A stretch of 64,000 bases of DNA from NCBI RefSeq assembly GCF_000526775.1, contig NZ_JAGS01000001.1, positions 1,798,001 through 1,862,000 on the forward strand, in the 5' to 3' direction. Every line of letters starts with the position of its first letter. The first letter of the stretch is position 1. The stretch is from Ruminococcus albus AD2013. Its GTDB lineage: Bacteria > Bacillota > Clostridia > Oscillospirales > Ruminococcaceae. A model generated the notes under the pieces. That model did not search any database. It saw only the letters and a program-made list of their open reading frames with translations, and had not been told where the DNA came from. The translations under genes and the position numbers were made by a program. Below are positions 1 to 8,285 of the stretch, piece by piece.

Positions 1-1
1 T

Positions 2-964
2 TCATTCCCGTCAATGTATCGTACAGGAATGTACAATCAGACCGGTGATTATACTGCCCAGATCAAAGTCTACATCCGTAATACATGGGACTGGATAACG
101 ATAAACCTTAAAAAGTCTGATATGGATTATATATACAGACATTGCAGTTTTCGCAAGCAATGCGCTCCAACACTTCAAAAACGAGGCAAGGAGTGGTTTT
201 TGGACTTTCCGTTTGAGGAAAAGGTCAAACTTGCAGATATATCTGTGTATGAACAGACCATTGTTGCTGTAGACCTTGGAATAAACACCGCTGCTACGAT
301 TTCCGTAATGCGTTCAGATGGCACTATTCTTGGAAGGCATTTTTGTAAGCTTACCAAAGAAACAGACCATCTGATGCATTGTGTTAACCGTATAAAAAAA
401 GCTCAGCAGCATGGTAACTATAAAACACCAAGGCTTTGGGCAAAAGCCAAAGGAATCAATCACGACATTGCCACTAAAACTGCTGCCTGCATCGTAGATA
501 TAGCCGTTCTTTATAATGCAGATGTTATTGTATTCGAGCATTTAGACAAGAACGGTAAGGTCCGCGGTTCTAAAAAGCAGAAACTCAAGCTGTGGCGCAG
601 TCAGGAAGTTCAGTCTATTGTAACGAATAAAGCTCACAGACTAGGTATGAGAGTAAGCCATATCTGTGCATGGAATACGTCACGCCTTGCCTACGATGGC
701 AGTGGTTTTGTACTTCGTGGTAAATTCGGTGGTTTCAATACCTATGAGCTATGCAAATTTCAAAATGGCAAGACCTACAACTGTGATCTATCTGCTTCGT
801 ATAATATAGGGGCAAGATATTTCATACGTGAAATATTAAAATCCTTGGATGAGAATTCAAGGTTGCTCATTGAGGCTAAAGTCCCTCAATGCTGTAAGAG
901 AAGCACCTGCACGTTCTCTACCTTAGTTAACCTGAATGCGGAATTTATTGCTCAAACAGCATAA
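2..964 (+). CDS. tnpB: TnpB-family RNA-guided nuclease (IS605-type), 5' end outside window
   Basis: The frame is open to the window edge, so the protein is N-terminally incomplete; at least 316 residues after the first Met (base 14) are visible. The RuvC-like catalytic set can be read in order: Asp in VAVDLGINTAAT (about residue 87), Glu in VIVFEHLD (about 175) and Asp in YNCDLSASYNIGARY (about 260). The usual CxxC...CxxC zinc finger between RuvC II and III is not present in standard form; the region reads as W-N-T-S-R-L-A-Y-D-G-S-G. TnpB proteins are reRNA/omegaRNA-guided DNA nucleases linked to IS200/IS605 transposons. The gene lies outside the lysS island. No tnpA is visible, though it could be upstream of the window. 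Confidence 0.85.
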   Translation, partial: SFPSMYRTGMYNQTGDYTAQIKVYIRNTWDWITINLKKSDMDYIYRHCSFRKQCAPTLQKRGKEWFLDFPFEEKVKLADISVYEQTIVAVDLGINTAATISVMRSDGTILGRHFCKLTKETDHLMHCVNRIKKAQQHGNYKTPRLWAKAKGINHDIATKTAACIVDIAVLYNADVIVFEHLDKNGKVRGSKKQKLKLWRSQEVQSIVTNKAHRLGMRVSHICAWNTSRLAYDGSGFVLRGKFGGFNTYELCKFQNGKTYNCDLSASYNIGARYFIREILKSLDENSRLLIEAKVPQCCKRSTCTFSTLVNLNAEFIAQTA

Positions 965-1017
965 TTTTCTGAGTTCAGGCTGTATGGTAGAAACGTAGTC
1001 CGCCTGCCTAAAGTGGG

Positions 1018-1069
1018 GTGTCCGATTGGACACTATTGGAAGCACGCGACTTTAGTCGTGTGAGGCTTC
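1018..1069 (+). ncRNA. hairpin pair after tnpB: probable IS right end / omegaRNA 3' region
   Basis: Two stem-loops lie 50-100 bp past the tnpB stop. The first is GTGTCC-gatt-GGACAC (1018-1033). The second is a longer stem with CACGCGAC/GTCGTGTG around a TTTA loop and outer GAAGC/GGCTTC pairing (1039-1069). A structured right end that doubles as the guide-RNA scaffold is expected for TnpB loci; the RNA itself is inferred. Confidence 0.5.
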
Positions 1070-1141
1070 ACAAACACAAAACGGACAAGCCGTCTCTATC
1101 AGATGGTTATTGCCGTTGATGGATCAAAACACTAACAATCC

Positions 1142-1180
1142 AAAAGCACCGATGTCGTGAAGATATCGGTGCTTTTCTTT
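1142..1180 (+). terminator. Rho-independent terminator
   Basis: A 12-bp stem, AAAAGCACCGAT paired with ATCGGTGCTTTT, is followed by a T-rich tract. It could serve the tnpB locus. Confidence 0.7.
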
Positions 1181-1204
1181 TGTCTATGATAATGTATATA
1201 AGCT

Positions 1205-1234
1205 AAAAGACCGACCCAAACGGATCGGTCTTTT
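1205..1234. terminator. bidirectional terminator, possible original lysS terminator
   Basis: The stem AAAAGACCGA/TCGGTCTTTT has U-tracts on both strands. It lies about 100 bp beyond the displaced lysS 3' end at 1308-1358, so before the island inserted it would have been the first terminator downstream of lysS. That role is inference. Confidence 0.6.
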
Positions 1235-1307
1235 CTATTACAAGTAGTGTTTTAGGGTTCTTTTCTGCACTTCATTATTTTGGGGTCAAAACTGTTGTGA
1301 TACCCTC

Positions 1308-1358
1308 AAACCCGCCTAAATACGCACTTTTATCAGTCGATGGACTTCATCGTCGGGA
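1308..1358. repeat. left att copy with orphan lysS 3' fragment
   Basis: This is a 51-bp perfect match to 17418-17468. Read on the minus strand it encodes the lysS C-terminal residues FPTMKSID and a stop, followed by AAAAGTGCGTATTTAGGCG. No lysS body adjoins it. Confidence 0.9.
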
Positions 1359-1418
1359 GTAATCCACCCGACTTTCCATGTCTCTTTATTTTTTTGTATA
1401 TTAAGAGCTTATGATTTT

Positions 1419-1966
1419 TTGCTGCTTAAAAGTGTATGTAGTTGCCGTAGAGACCAAATACTTCTTGCATTTATGATTGAAGGAGGTGAACGACTAAGTG
1501 AGGCAATAGGTACTCATCTCTGCGATCTTGATAATCTCGAAGATGGTATAGTCAAAATTATCCCTCGAATAAATCCAGAAAATAACGCTAGAGTAAAGAA
1601 TTATGCAGGCGGATTAATAAAACTTCCTCGATATGTCATAGATTTGATTATTGATTATTTAACATACGACATATCTAAGTATGATTCTGATTACCTATTT
1701 CTGACCTTACGGGAACAAATGAGGGTAAGCCAATGAAGGCAGACAATGTTGAGAAGCTCTTTGCCAGACTTTCTAAGAAAGTAGGCTATAAAGTACATCC
1801 TCATATGTTACGACACGGTTTTGCAACTGAAAAACTTGAAGCTGGATGGCAGATGGTTGATATCCAGGCATATTTGCGGCATAAGAATTTATCCTCTACA
1901 CAGATTTATGCTACATACAGTGATGAACTAAAAAAGAACAACTTCATCATGCTAGTCCCGAAATGA
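1419..1966 (+). pseudogene. tyrosine recombinase C-terminal relic (truncated and frameshifted)
   Basis: Two frames (1419-1736 and 1733-1966) together encode the catalytic half of a phage-integrase-fold recombinase. The first starts within the catalytic domain (RRDQILLAFMIEGGERLSEA). A one-base shift just before about 1720 moves the sequence into the second, which carries HPHMLRHGFATEKL, the box II H-x-x-R, and AYLRHKN...IYATYSDELKK with the nucleophilic Tyr. About 130 N-terminal residues are missing. It resembles Tn554-type or trio recombinases, in which genes overlap end to start; here its TGA overlaps the ATG at 1963. Confidence 0.8.
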
Positions 1967-2140
1967 CATTAGCATATGTAGAATATATAGATAGAGTAAA
2001 AATACACAAAATGGAAGACTTTATAAACACCCATGACTCCGAACATTATTTTGATCGGGAAGCTGATGTTGAATATATGCGTGCAAATATTCGTTCTCAA
2101 ATCCTTCCTGACGGACTTTGCTGCAGACCAATTAAACTAT
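1963..2140 (+). pseudogene. second recombinase of the left cluster, N-terminal fragment
   Basis: The fragment starts at an ATG overlapping the stop of the preceding relic (ATGA), the coupling typical of recombinase pairs and trios. About 58 residues are readable, ending in LPDGLCCRPIKLS, which resembles the start of the Cys-rich motif of TnpB-of-Tn554-like recombinases. Similarity stops abruptly near 2140, where minus-strand coding sequence begins, so the rest was lost at a rearrangement junction. Confidence 0.6.
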
Positions 2141-2355
2141 CGTGGGGCTTGATATACTCGCTTACCTTATCAAGCATTGTTTCGTTTTTGGAAAGATCTC
2201 CGTGAAATATCTCAGCCCTGTACAATGCAGAAAAGCTGTCATATCCCGCGAAAAGGTGTTTCAAGGCACTTGCTGTGATGCCGTCATCTGTTATATAAAG
2301 GACACAAGGAGAACAGCAGTCTTTGATTTTCTATGTATTTCAGAAACCGCTTCAT
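2140..2355 (-). pseudogene. broken gene downstream of the phosphatase-like gene
   Basis: An ATG overlaps the stop of the upstream gene (TAATG) and opens a short frame (MKRFLKYIENQRLLFSLCPL) that stops after 23 residues. A different frame then carries a coherent stretch of about 50 residues including YITDDGITASALKHLFAGYD and MLDKVSEYIKPHD. The simplest reading is one gene with a frameshift near 2300 and a 3' end lost at the junction with the recombinase relic near 2140. The product is not recognised. Confidence 0.5.
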
Positions 2356-2819
2356 TATATAACTCCCTTTTCTGTCTTTTCCAGCGCATCGAACAGCTTG
2401 TTGAATACCAGCTGATTAGGAAACCTCGCATAGTCTGCAAAAACTTTTATACCGTTATGATAGAAGTGCTCCATAATGGCTGCAGCACAGCCCGCACTTC
2501 TGCTTTGACCGTATTCGCACTGACAAATGATATCTTTTCCGCTGTTATATGCATTGCATATGAACTTCGCCATATCATCGGCTTCCGAGAAATATGTATC
2601 AAAGGTATAGCCCTTATCGCAAAGAACATCAAGGTCGAGGTCGTCAAGCTCGCTGTAAAAAACAGTATCGCTGACATCACTGTAATCGATATGGGCATAG
2701 TTCTTATCTATATGCTTGATGGAAGGGTCATAAAAGCTGATAACTGCGGTATTTTCAGGAAATCTGCCCTCAGCTATAAGTTCTTCTGCCTGCTTACGGG
2801 AAAGAATAGTAACGTTCAT
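2355..2819 (-). CDS. dual-specificity/tyrosine phosphatase-like protein
   Basis: The protein has 154 residues. The phosphatase signature C-X5-R is visible as CEYGQSRSAG (about residue 100), with the Ser that normally follows Arg, and an acidic N-terminal half that could supply the general acid. The fold family is Cys-based phosphatases; the substrate is unknown. It is the third gene of a leftward group: YqiA-like esterase, 109-residue protein, then this gene after a 17-bp gap. It starts at ATG 2819 and overlaps the next, broken gene by one base. Confidence 0.7.
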   Translation of the reverse strand: MNVTILSRKQAEELIAEGRFPENTAVISFYDPSIKHIDKNYAHIDYSDVSDTVFYSELDDLDLDVLCDKGYTFDTYFSEADDMAKFICNAYNSGKDIICQCEYGQSRSAGCAAAIMEHFYHNGIKVFADYARFPNQLVFNKLFDALEKTEKGVI

Positions 2820-2836
2820 ACGCTTCTCCTTTCATA

Positions 2837-3166
2837 TCATCTGTCAAGATAACACATATAATGTCTGCTGTGGTCGTACCTGATAATGGCACCGCCAGAG
2901 ATTTCAAAGGTTGACTTTATCTCCGTAACAAACTCTTCGCCGATATGCACGCTTATATAGATCACAGCTTTGCCTTTGTTTGAAATGTCAACTCTGCCGC
3001 GCGGGTAATAGTCGAAAGGCTTTTTACAGCCCTTGGGGCGGACTGATTCCCACAGCTTTTGATGATTGTAGGTATCTCCCGACTTCGCCGTGCACTCGGG
3101 ATATTTTCTGTCAAATGGGAAAGTCAGCAGTTCGCCGTTTATCAACCAGAACACGCCTTTTTTCAA
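2837..3166 (-). CDS. hypothetical protein, 109 aa
   Basis: No family is recognised. It is a small soluble protein with no signal peptide or membrane segment. The N-terminal part is rich in aromatic and basic residues (MKKGVFWLINGELLTFPF) and the C-terminal half has strand-like segments (GKAVIYISVHIGEEFVTEI). It starts two bases after the stop of the YqiA-like gene, so the two are almost certainly co-transcribed and probably translationally coupled. Confidence 0.6.
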   Translation of the reverse strand: MKKGVFWLINGELLTFPFDRKYPECTAKSGDTYNHQKLWESVRPKGCKKPFDYYPRGRVDISNKGKAVIYISVHIGEEFVTEIKSTFEISGGAIIRYDHSRHYMCYLDR

Positions 3167-3168
3167 GG

Positions 3169-3666
3169 TTATTTGATCACCTCTCCGAAATATTCCTCAA
3201 GTGGAAGAGTCGCTCCCGAATGTTTGCCGCCCTCGATGATGCGAAAACGGGGATTATCCAGAAGATCTTTTGTAAATTCGTGATCTCCCAGCACTTCATC
3301 CTGCGAACCTATGATACAGCTGACTTTTTCGCTTTTGAGCTTTGAAAACTCACCGAACAGTCCTATCATGTATTTTGTATACTCGGGAAAAGCCAGAAAA
3401 GCCATGAGGAACGGGTTCACCAGTATCACGGGGATATCACTTTTCACGGACAGCGCCGCCGCATAAAAACCTCCCAGACTTGTGCCGACAATGATATCGG
3501 GAGACTTTTCCTCAGCAATACTGCGAAGCCTGCCCATGATATCGTCGGGCGACTCGTTTTCATAGTCAAAAGCGGGTGAGATGATCTCGTGACCAAGTTT
3601 TGCAAGCGCCTTATAAGCGCTGTTCTCGGGGCTTCCGTTGTAGCCGTGGATATTAAGTATACGCAT
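3169..3666 (-). CDS. YqiA/YcfP-like alpha/beta-fold esterase
   Basis: This 165-residue protein starts at ATG 3666 (MRILNIHGYNGSP) behind AAAGGAG; an upstream in-frame start lacks a ribosome site. The oxyanion region HGYNGSPENSAYKAL, nucleophile elbow GTSLGGF (Ser about residue 62), an Asp in GSQDEVL and a His in EGGKHSG match the small UPF0227/YqiA esterase family. The members are cytoplasmic esterases of uncertain physiological substrate. It is the first gene of the leftward three-gene group within the island. Confidence 0.78.
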   Translation of the reverse strand: MRILNIHGYNGSPENSAYKALAKLGHEIISPAFDYENESPDDIMGRLRSIAEEKSPDIIVGTSLGGFYAAALSVKSDIPVILVNPFLMAFLAFPEYTKYMIGLFGEFSKLKSEKVSCIIGSQDEVLGDHEFTKDLLDNPRFRIIEGGKHSGATLPLEEYFGEVIK

Positions 3667-3832
3667 GATTTTTGCTCCTTTCGGGTGAAAAATATACCGA
3701 AGCATTTTCGACTTCGGTATATAGTATATCATATGGGATGGGGAGAAAAGCGGCGGTGTGTCTGCTCTAAAAAAATCAGGGAACAGCAACTTGTCTGTTC
3801 CCTTTAACTTATAAATTCTTTATACCTTATAA

Positions 3833-4633
3833 TTAATTATCGTTTATCTTGCTCAACACAATTTTAACAAAATCTTCTTTATTACTTCCTCTTTTTCTTT
3901 CAATCTCCTTTATTACAGATGCATCACTTGTTCCTATAAGCCAAAGAACTCTATCTATAATAAAAACAGATGTATTTGTATCTTCAGCCATTAAATTCAC
4001 TGCCTTAAATACAGATTCGTCATTATCATCTGCTAATTTAAGTCCTGTCAAAATATAAGTTAAAACATTATCAGGTTTTGCAAAACCATTTGCTCCAATG
4101 TCTTTTAACCAATTACATACCATTTTAAATTTCCAAAGAAAAATATTTCGAGAAACGATTTCTTTCGCAAGCTGTATTCTTTCATCAGTATTATTGGGTT
4201 GATTTAAATAGCAAAGCAATTCTTCAATGGAATTAAAGTTAGAAAGATAGTCTGCTACTCCACATATGTTTCTTGCAAATTTACACCAAGAATTATTTGG
4301 GGTATCTTCTCCGTCTTAAATTATTTTGTCACGAAAAAGTCTATAAAGCTTTTGATAGCGTTCGTCTTTTCCAGAGCCGTATTGATTAAGAACTTTCTTA
4401 TAATCAAAATCAAATAGGCATTCCTTGATTATTGAATAGTTTTCGTTATAATGTATAACACCACTAATAACGGTAATGTCTCTGACGGAACTAACAGCTA
4501 CTTCGAATGCTTCTTCTAATGTATCAATTTTAGGCATAATAAAGTATTGCTGATATTTCAACGAATTTGCATTTTGCTCCAAGTATTTTTTTGCTTCATT
4601 AAAGATAATACGATTTTTCTCATGGGTATCCAT
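3833..4633 (-). pseudogene. gene interrupted by an in-frame TAA stop
   Basis: From ATG 4633 (MDTHEKNRIIF, with a GGAGGG site upstream) the frame runs about 105 codons to a TAA at 4316-4318. The same frame then stays open for a further 160 codons to 3833 with a natural amino-acid composition (DGEDTPNNSWCKFARNICGV follows the stop directly). The second part has no good start codon at the junction. This points to a single protein of about 266 residues broken by one nonsense mutation, or read through. The family is not recognised. Two separate small genes are possible but less likely. Confidence 0.6.
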
Positions 4634-4693
4634 TATAATCCCTCCTCCATTCATATTTTCAAACTCTACGTCCAAGGCCTAAGCTATAACCCT

Positions 4694-4722
4694 ATTATAC
4701 CACACCCGCAAGCAAAAGTCAA
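4694..4722 (-). promoter_or_regulatory. sigma-A promoter for the interrupted gene
   Basis: TTGACT, a 17-bp spacer and TATAAT are read on the minus strand, about 60 bp upstream of ATG 4633. Confidence 0.75.
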
Positions 4723-4762
4723 TGTAAATAAACTAATTCAAATATATAACAAATTTTAAATA

Positions 4763-5731
4763 TCAAAACCTCTCCGCCTTAAAAAACTCAATGGAATCCT
4801 TGTCTTCGTAGGTCACTTTTGCTGAACAATACTGAAAAGCATCTTTTCTTATACGCTTCATGCTTGCGGGCACGTAGATAGTCTTCACCTTGCGGCAGCC
4901 AATAAATCCACCGAATGAATGCTCATCACCTATCTGCGTGACGCTTTCGGGAATGATGATATCACCGCTTTTTTCCACGGGGCATCTCAGCAGGATAGTC
5001 TTTTCATTATTATAAAGAATTCCTTTACTGCTGGTATAGTGCTGGTTGAACAGGTCAACTTCAAACTCTTCAAGAGCAGGCGCACTTAATGAAAGATCGT
5101 CGAAATCATCCACATCTTTTCCAATGGTGATCTTTTTCAGCGATGTACAGCCGTTAAAAACCTGCGTATATAATGAAGTCACTCCTGCGGGAATGGTTAT
5201 CTCTTCCAGAGCTGTACAGAACATGAACATATCGTCGTTGATAGAAAAGGGCATATAGTTCGGGAACACTACCTTTTTTAACGAAGAACACTCAGTAAAG
5301 GCACCGGGACAGATCAGCTTTACCGAAGACGGAATGACGATTTCCTCGATGTTATAGCACCCTGCGAAAGCGTCATCCAGTATATCGATCACCGTATCGG
5401 GTATCACGAATCGTTTCGTATCGATAGCGTTCGGACAGCGTATCAGCGCGGTCATGTCCCTGCTGTACAGAACGCCGTCCACGCTCACATAGTTGGGATT
5501 ATCTTCGTTTGCAGTTATCTCAACAAGCTCATCGCAGTTCCACAGAGCAAAATTTATCTCGCCTTCTTCCCAGGGGTAGAGGCTGTTGGGGATATGAATG
5601 GAAGTAAGTTCGTCACGATCATCGAAAGCATGATACCTGATGTCCTTAACGCCCTCGGGAATGACCGCCCTTGTCACGCCCTCTTCTTTGGTGTACTTTT
5701 CGAGGAAATCTCCGTTGATAATAAAACCCAT
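4763..5731 (-). CDS. BspA-like leucine-rich-repeat protein
   Basis: The protein has 322 residues from ATG 5731 (MGFIINGDFLEKY); a GTG six codons upstream is possible but overlaps the ribosome site. It is built of LRR_5/BspA repeats of about 23 residues with signatures such as IPEGVKDIRYHAF, IPSSVKLICPGAF and IPAGVTSLYTQVF. No signal peptide or anchor is visible, unlike the secreted LRR protein at 20989, so it is probably cytoplasmic. The function is probably binding; the ligand is unknown. It follows the truncated WYL relic directly and may use that gene's former promoter. Confidence 0.82.
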   Translation of the reverse strand: MGFIINGDFLEKYTKEEGVTRAVIPEGVKDIRYHAFDDRDELTSIHIPNSLYPWEEGEINFALWNCDELVEITANEDNPNYVSVDGVLYSRDMTALIRCPNAIDTKRFVIPDTVIDILDDAFAGCYNIEEIVIPSSVKLICPGAFTECSSLKKVVFPNYMPFSINDDMFMFCTALEEITIPAGVTSLYTQVFNGCTSLKKITIGKDVDDFDDLSLSAPALEEFEVDLFNQHYTSSKGILYNNEKTILLRCPVEKSGDIIIPESVTQIGDEHSFGGFIGCRKVKTIYVPASMKRIRKDAFQYCSAKVTYEDKDSIEFFKAERF

Positions 5732-5745
5732 ATGTGCGCACCTTT

Positions 5746-5928
5746 TCACTTGTATCTGTCAGCCGCTTCTCTAAGTGTCTTGCCTATCTTACTGCGCAGG
5801 GATTTCGAGAACAGATCCATCGACAGATGTGCGATATTCGCCACCGTGTTAAACCGGTCAACGATATCATTTATGAGATTTACTCCTGTTTTGTTGAAGT
5901 CTTGGGGTCTGTTGTTCGTTGTTATCAT
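5746..5928 (-). pseudogene. truncated WYL-regulator relic
   Basis: A 60-codon frame ends in TLREAADRYK, identical to the last ten residues of the full WYL regulator at 7183-8226. Upstream NDIVDRFNTVANI parallels DDIVDWFGSRANI of that protein, with the roughly 28 residues between the two segments of the intact copy partly missing. It is best read as an internally deleted copy of a WYL-domain gene. It ends 15 bp before the LRR start. Confidence 0.65.
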
Positions 5929-5982
5929 TATTATAGCATATGGTATGGGGAGAAAAACGGATATGTGTTAGAGGGTGTAAAA

Positions 5983-6008
5983 TATCCCCGATGGGGGTGT
6001 CGGGGATA
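5983..6008. terminator. stem-loop in intergenic region
   Basis: TATCCCCGA is paired with TCGGGGATA around an 8-base loop, followed by AAATATT. It may terminate transcription arriving from either side. The rest of 5950-6218 shows no gene. Confidence 0.45.
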
Positions 6009-6134
6009 AAATATTATGATAAATTTTTGGTTATAGCATTTGTTCCAGCAACATTTGTTATTCTTAAATAACTCACGTAATAAATTCAAAATATTTGAAC
6101 CATCCATATGTAATGCCTGTTAAAAAGCATGAAA

Positions 6135-6162
6135 TATCCCGACACCAAATAGTATCGGGATA
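6135..6162 (-). terminator. probable terminator after the zinc-ribbon gene
   Basis: TATCCCGA and TCGGGATA are paired around a 12-base loop, about 57 bp beyond the 6219 stop. The T-tract is weak. Confidence 0.45.
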
Positions 6163-6218
6163 GACTCATTTTTGTACTTAAAGATAATCTTCCAAATACA
6201 TTCAACAAGTATAGTATA

Positions 6219-7061
6219 TTAACCTAAATACATATCCATAGCTTGATAATACTTTAATACACTACTGTCTGCTTCATTAAATGAACTAGTATAGCTTGTT
6301 AAACTACCTTTAGGGTTAGTAACTAGTTCTGTTAACTCAAGATAGGAATCATAGTAATTTTTTAGTGCATCATATGCGTCTGCATATTTGTCGGGTGGAT
6401 TAGTTAGTTTTTTCATCAATTCTTTTACACTATCTTGATTAGATTCAATATTTGAGATTTTGTTCTTAAATGAAGTATCACTAAATAGAGATGAAAGAGA
6501 ATCATTAAAGTCGTCATTAAATTTACCATTTTTCATCGTATATTTTAATGTGTCGGTATTTCTTTCTTCATAGATGGTATCTGACCAAACATCGTGAATT
6601 AGTCCTCCAGCAGATTCAGCATCAGCTGCACCAGAGAGCATTAAAAATACAGCAGACTCTAAATCAGACTGATAAGTTTCTTCTGCTTGAGCAATCTTTT
6701 CTTTTTCCTCTTTCTCTTGTTGCTCCACTTTTATCTGTTCTTGTTTGTCATGAATAATATTCGCTGTAAGTACACCTCCGCAGATAATTATTGCAGTAAT
6801 TACAGCTATGATGATTGTTTTTTTGTGAGATTTTGAAACATTTACAGAAACTACTTCAACTTTTTGGGGTTTATTGGTATTTGGAGCTGGACAGCCACAG
6901 TGAGGACATATTTCAGATCCATTTGGAATTGCCAAATTACATTCTTCGCAAAGTATAGTATCAGATTCACTTATTGATTGCATAGCAAAACCACATCTAG
7001 GACATTTTGTTGCCTTGTTACTAACATCATTAAAGCAATTTGGACATTTAATTAGAGCCAT
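6219..7061 (-). CDS. double zinc-ribbon membrane protein
   Basis: The protein has 280 residues. Two zinc ribbons lie at the N terminus: CPNCFNDVSNKATKCPRCG (about residues 6-24) and CEECN...CPHCG (about 38-55). A linker leads to one membrane helix (about 83-105, KTIIIAVITAIIICGGVLTA). A charged coiled-coil stretch then follows (KQEQIKVEQQEKEEKEK) and a helical extracytoplasmic domain of about 150 residues. The architecture suggests a cytosolic zinc-ribbon sensor or adaptor tethered to an outside domain; no specific function is assigned. It has its own sigma-A promoter. Confidence 0.72.
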   Translation of the reverse strand: MALIKCPNCFNDVSNKATKCPRCGFAMQSISESDTILCEECNLAIPNGSEICPHCGCPAPNTNKPQKVEVVSVNVSKSHKKTIIIAVITAIIICGGVLTANIIHDKQEQIKVEQQEKEEKEKIAQAEETYQSDLESAVFLMLSGAADAESAGGLIHDVWSDTIYEERNTDTLKYTMKNGKFNDDFNDSLSSLFSDTSFKNKISNIESNQDSVKELMKKLTNPPDKYADAYDALKNYYDSYLELTELVTNPKGSLTSYTSSFNEADSSVLKYYQAMDMYLG

Positions 7062-7109
7062 AAAATCACTCCATTTCTATATTACAATTTTAAACATAGC
7101 TTTTTATAC

Positions 7110-7138
7110 ATTATATCACAAGAATAACAAAATGTCAA
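7110..7138 (-). promoter_or_regulatory. sigma-A promoter for the zinc-ribbon gene
   Basis: TTGACA, a 17-bp spacer and TATAAT are read on the minus strand. Confidence 0.8.
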
Positions 7139-7182
7139 CGTTTACAAACAAATTAAAATATAAAACAAATTTATGCCTTGAT

Positions 7183-8226
7183 TCACTTGTACCTGTCTGC
7201 CGCTTCTCTCAGAGTTACGGCAATATCTTCCCTCACGCGCTTCGGAGATTTCACCTCGACACAGTCAGCATACTGTATCGCCCAGTGCTTCATAGCACCC
7301 TCGCTGATACGCACACGTATCTCCAGCATATCATTTTCGAGCTGACGGATATTTGCCCTGCTGCCGAACCAGTCAACTATATCATCCATAATATATCTCG
7401 GGCAGATGAACGTACAGGTGCATACATCACCGCCCCACATATTCGGGTGTTCGGCGGTGAACTCTGCGAGATCGATACCGTTTTCAAGTCCCTTGATCAC
7501 ACGCACAGATACAGCATTAATCCTGGTCATCTCTATATCTTTTATCCTGTCGATACGGAATGTACTGATGTCATCATGGGTATCGTTCTTACCAAGCATA
7601 TAGTATCTCCCATTCATTGAAAGCAGCTTGTACGGGCTTATGGTGTAAAGCTTAGGACTGCCTTCACTGTCAGAACGGGGATGCAGCTTCAGATCTGTGT
7701 CGTAGTCGCAGTAGTGGAATGTCACCTTTTTCCTGGCAGCTACCGCTTCACTGAGAACGGAGATATTGTAGAACAGCGACTTATTCACAGGACGCTGCTG
7801 CACAGTACCAAAAGAATTAGCCAGATGTTTTTGAGATCCCTCATCTCCAAGCTCAGCAATCTTTTTCACCAGCTCATGACACTGTTTCGGAGGAAGATAG
7901 TTTGAAAAAAGCAAACTGTCGATCATGACCTTCAGCTCACTTTCGTCCCACTTACGTTCGTGATCGTAGTACCAGTTGGTCAGTATATTTTCTTGCTGGC
8001 CGTCCTTATTTGTACGGTGATATTCCTCGTATTTCAGCGGAAAACCTGCTTCGATAAGCATGGATAGATTATGTCGTATGGTCTTGCGGTCAAGCTTCAT
8101 ACCGTATTCATCGTATACCAGATCAATTATCTGCTGCTGTGAATACCTTTTTTCAGGACTGCTGCAGCTTTCAAGGACTTTCAGTATGTATATTATCGCA
8201 AGTTTCTTGGGCTCATTAACTGCCAT
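7183..8226 (-). CDS. WYL-domain transcriptional regulator
   Basis: The protein has 347 residues from ATG 8226 (MAVNEPKKLAIIYIL) behind GGAGGAGG. The N-terminal winged helix-turn-helix (about residues 5-70: YSQQQIIDLVYDEYGMKLDR, then KTIRHNLSML) is followed by a WYL domain (about 150-270, with SPYKLLSMNGRYYMLGKND). A C-terminal WCX-type extension ends in TLREAADRYK. WYL proteins of this layout bind DNA and respond to nucleic-acid or nucleotide ligands, and often regulate defence or mobile-element genes. The target here is unknown. A shortened copy of its C terminus lies at 5746-5928. Confidence 0.85.
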   Translation of the reverse strand: MAVNEPKKLAIIYILKVLESCSSPEKRYSQQQIIDLVYDEYGMKLDRKTIRHNLSMLIEAGFPLKYEEYHRTNKDGQQENILTNWYYDHERKWDESELKVMIDSLLFSNYLPPKQCHELVKKIAELGDEGSQKHLANSFGTVQQRPVNKSLFYNISVLSEAVAARKKVTFHYCDYDTDLKLHPRSDSEGSPKLYTISPYKLLSMNGRYYMLGKNDTHDDISTFRIDRIKDIEMTRINAVSVRVIKGLENGIDLAEFTAEHPNMWGGDVCTCTFICPRYIMDDIVDWFGSRANIRQLENDMLEIRVRISEGAMKHWAIQYADCVEVKSPKRVREDIAVTLREAADRYK

Positions 8227-8256
8227 CGTTATTCCTCCTCCCGAATTTATGGGTAT

Positions 8257-8285
8257 ATTATAGCACATCTCAACTTCTTATTCAA
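8257..8285 (-). promoter_or_regulatory. sigma-A promoter for the WYL regulator
   Basis: TTGAAT, a 17-bp spacer and TATAAT are read on the minus strand, 31 bp upstream of ATG 8226. Confidence 0.75.

Noticed and set aside
2142..2852. 236-codon plus-strand frame opposite the phosphatase-like gene
   Set aside because: It is antisense to a gene with a clear C-X5-R motif and good ribosome site, and itself has no recognisable domain or start site.
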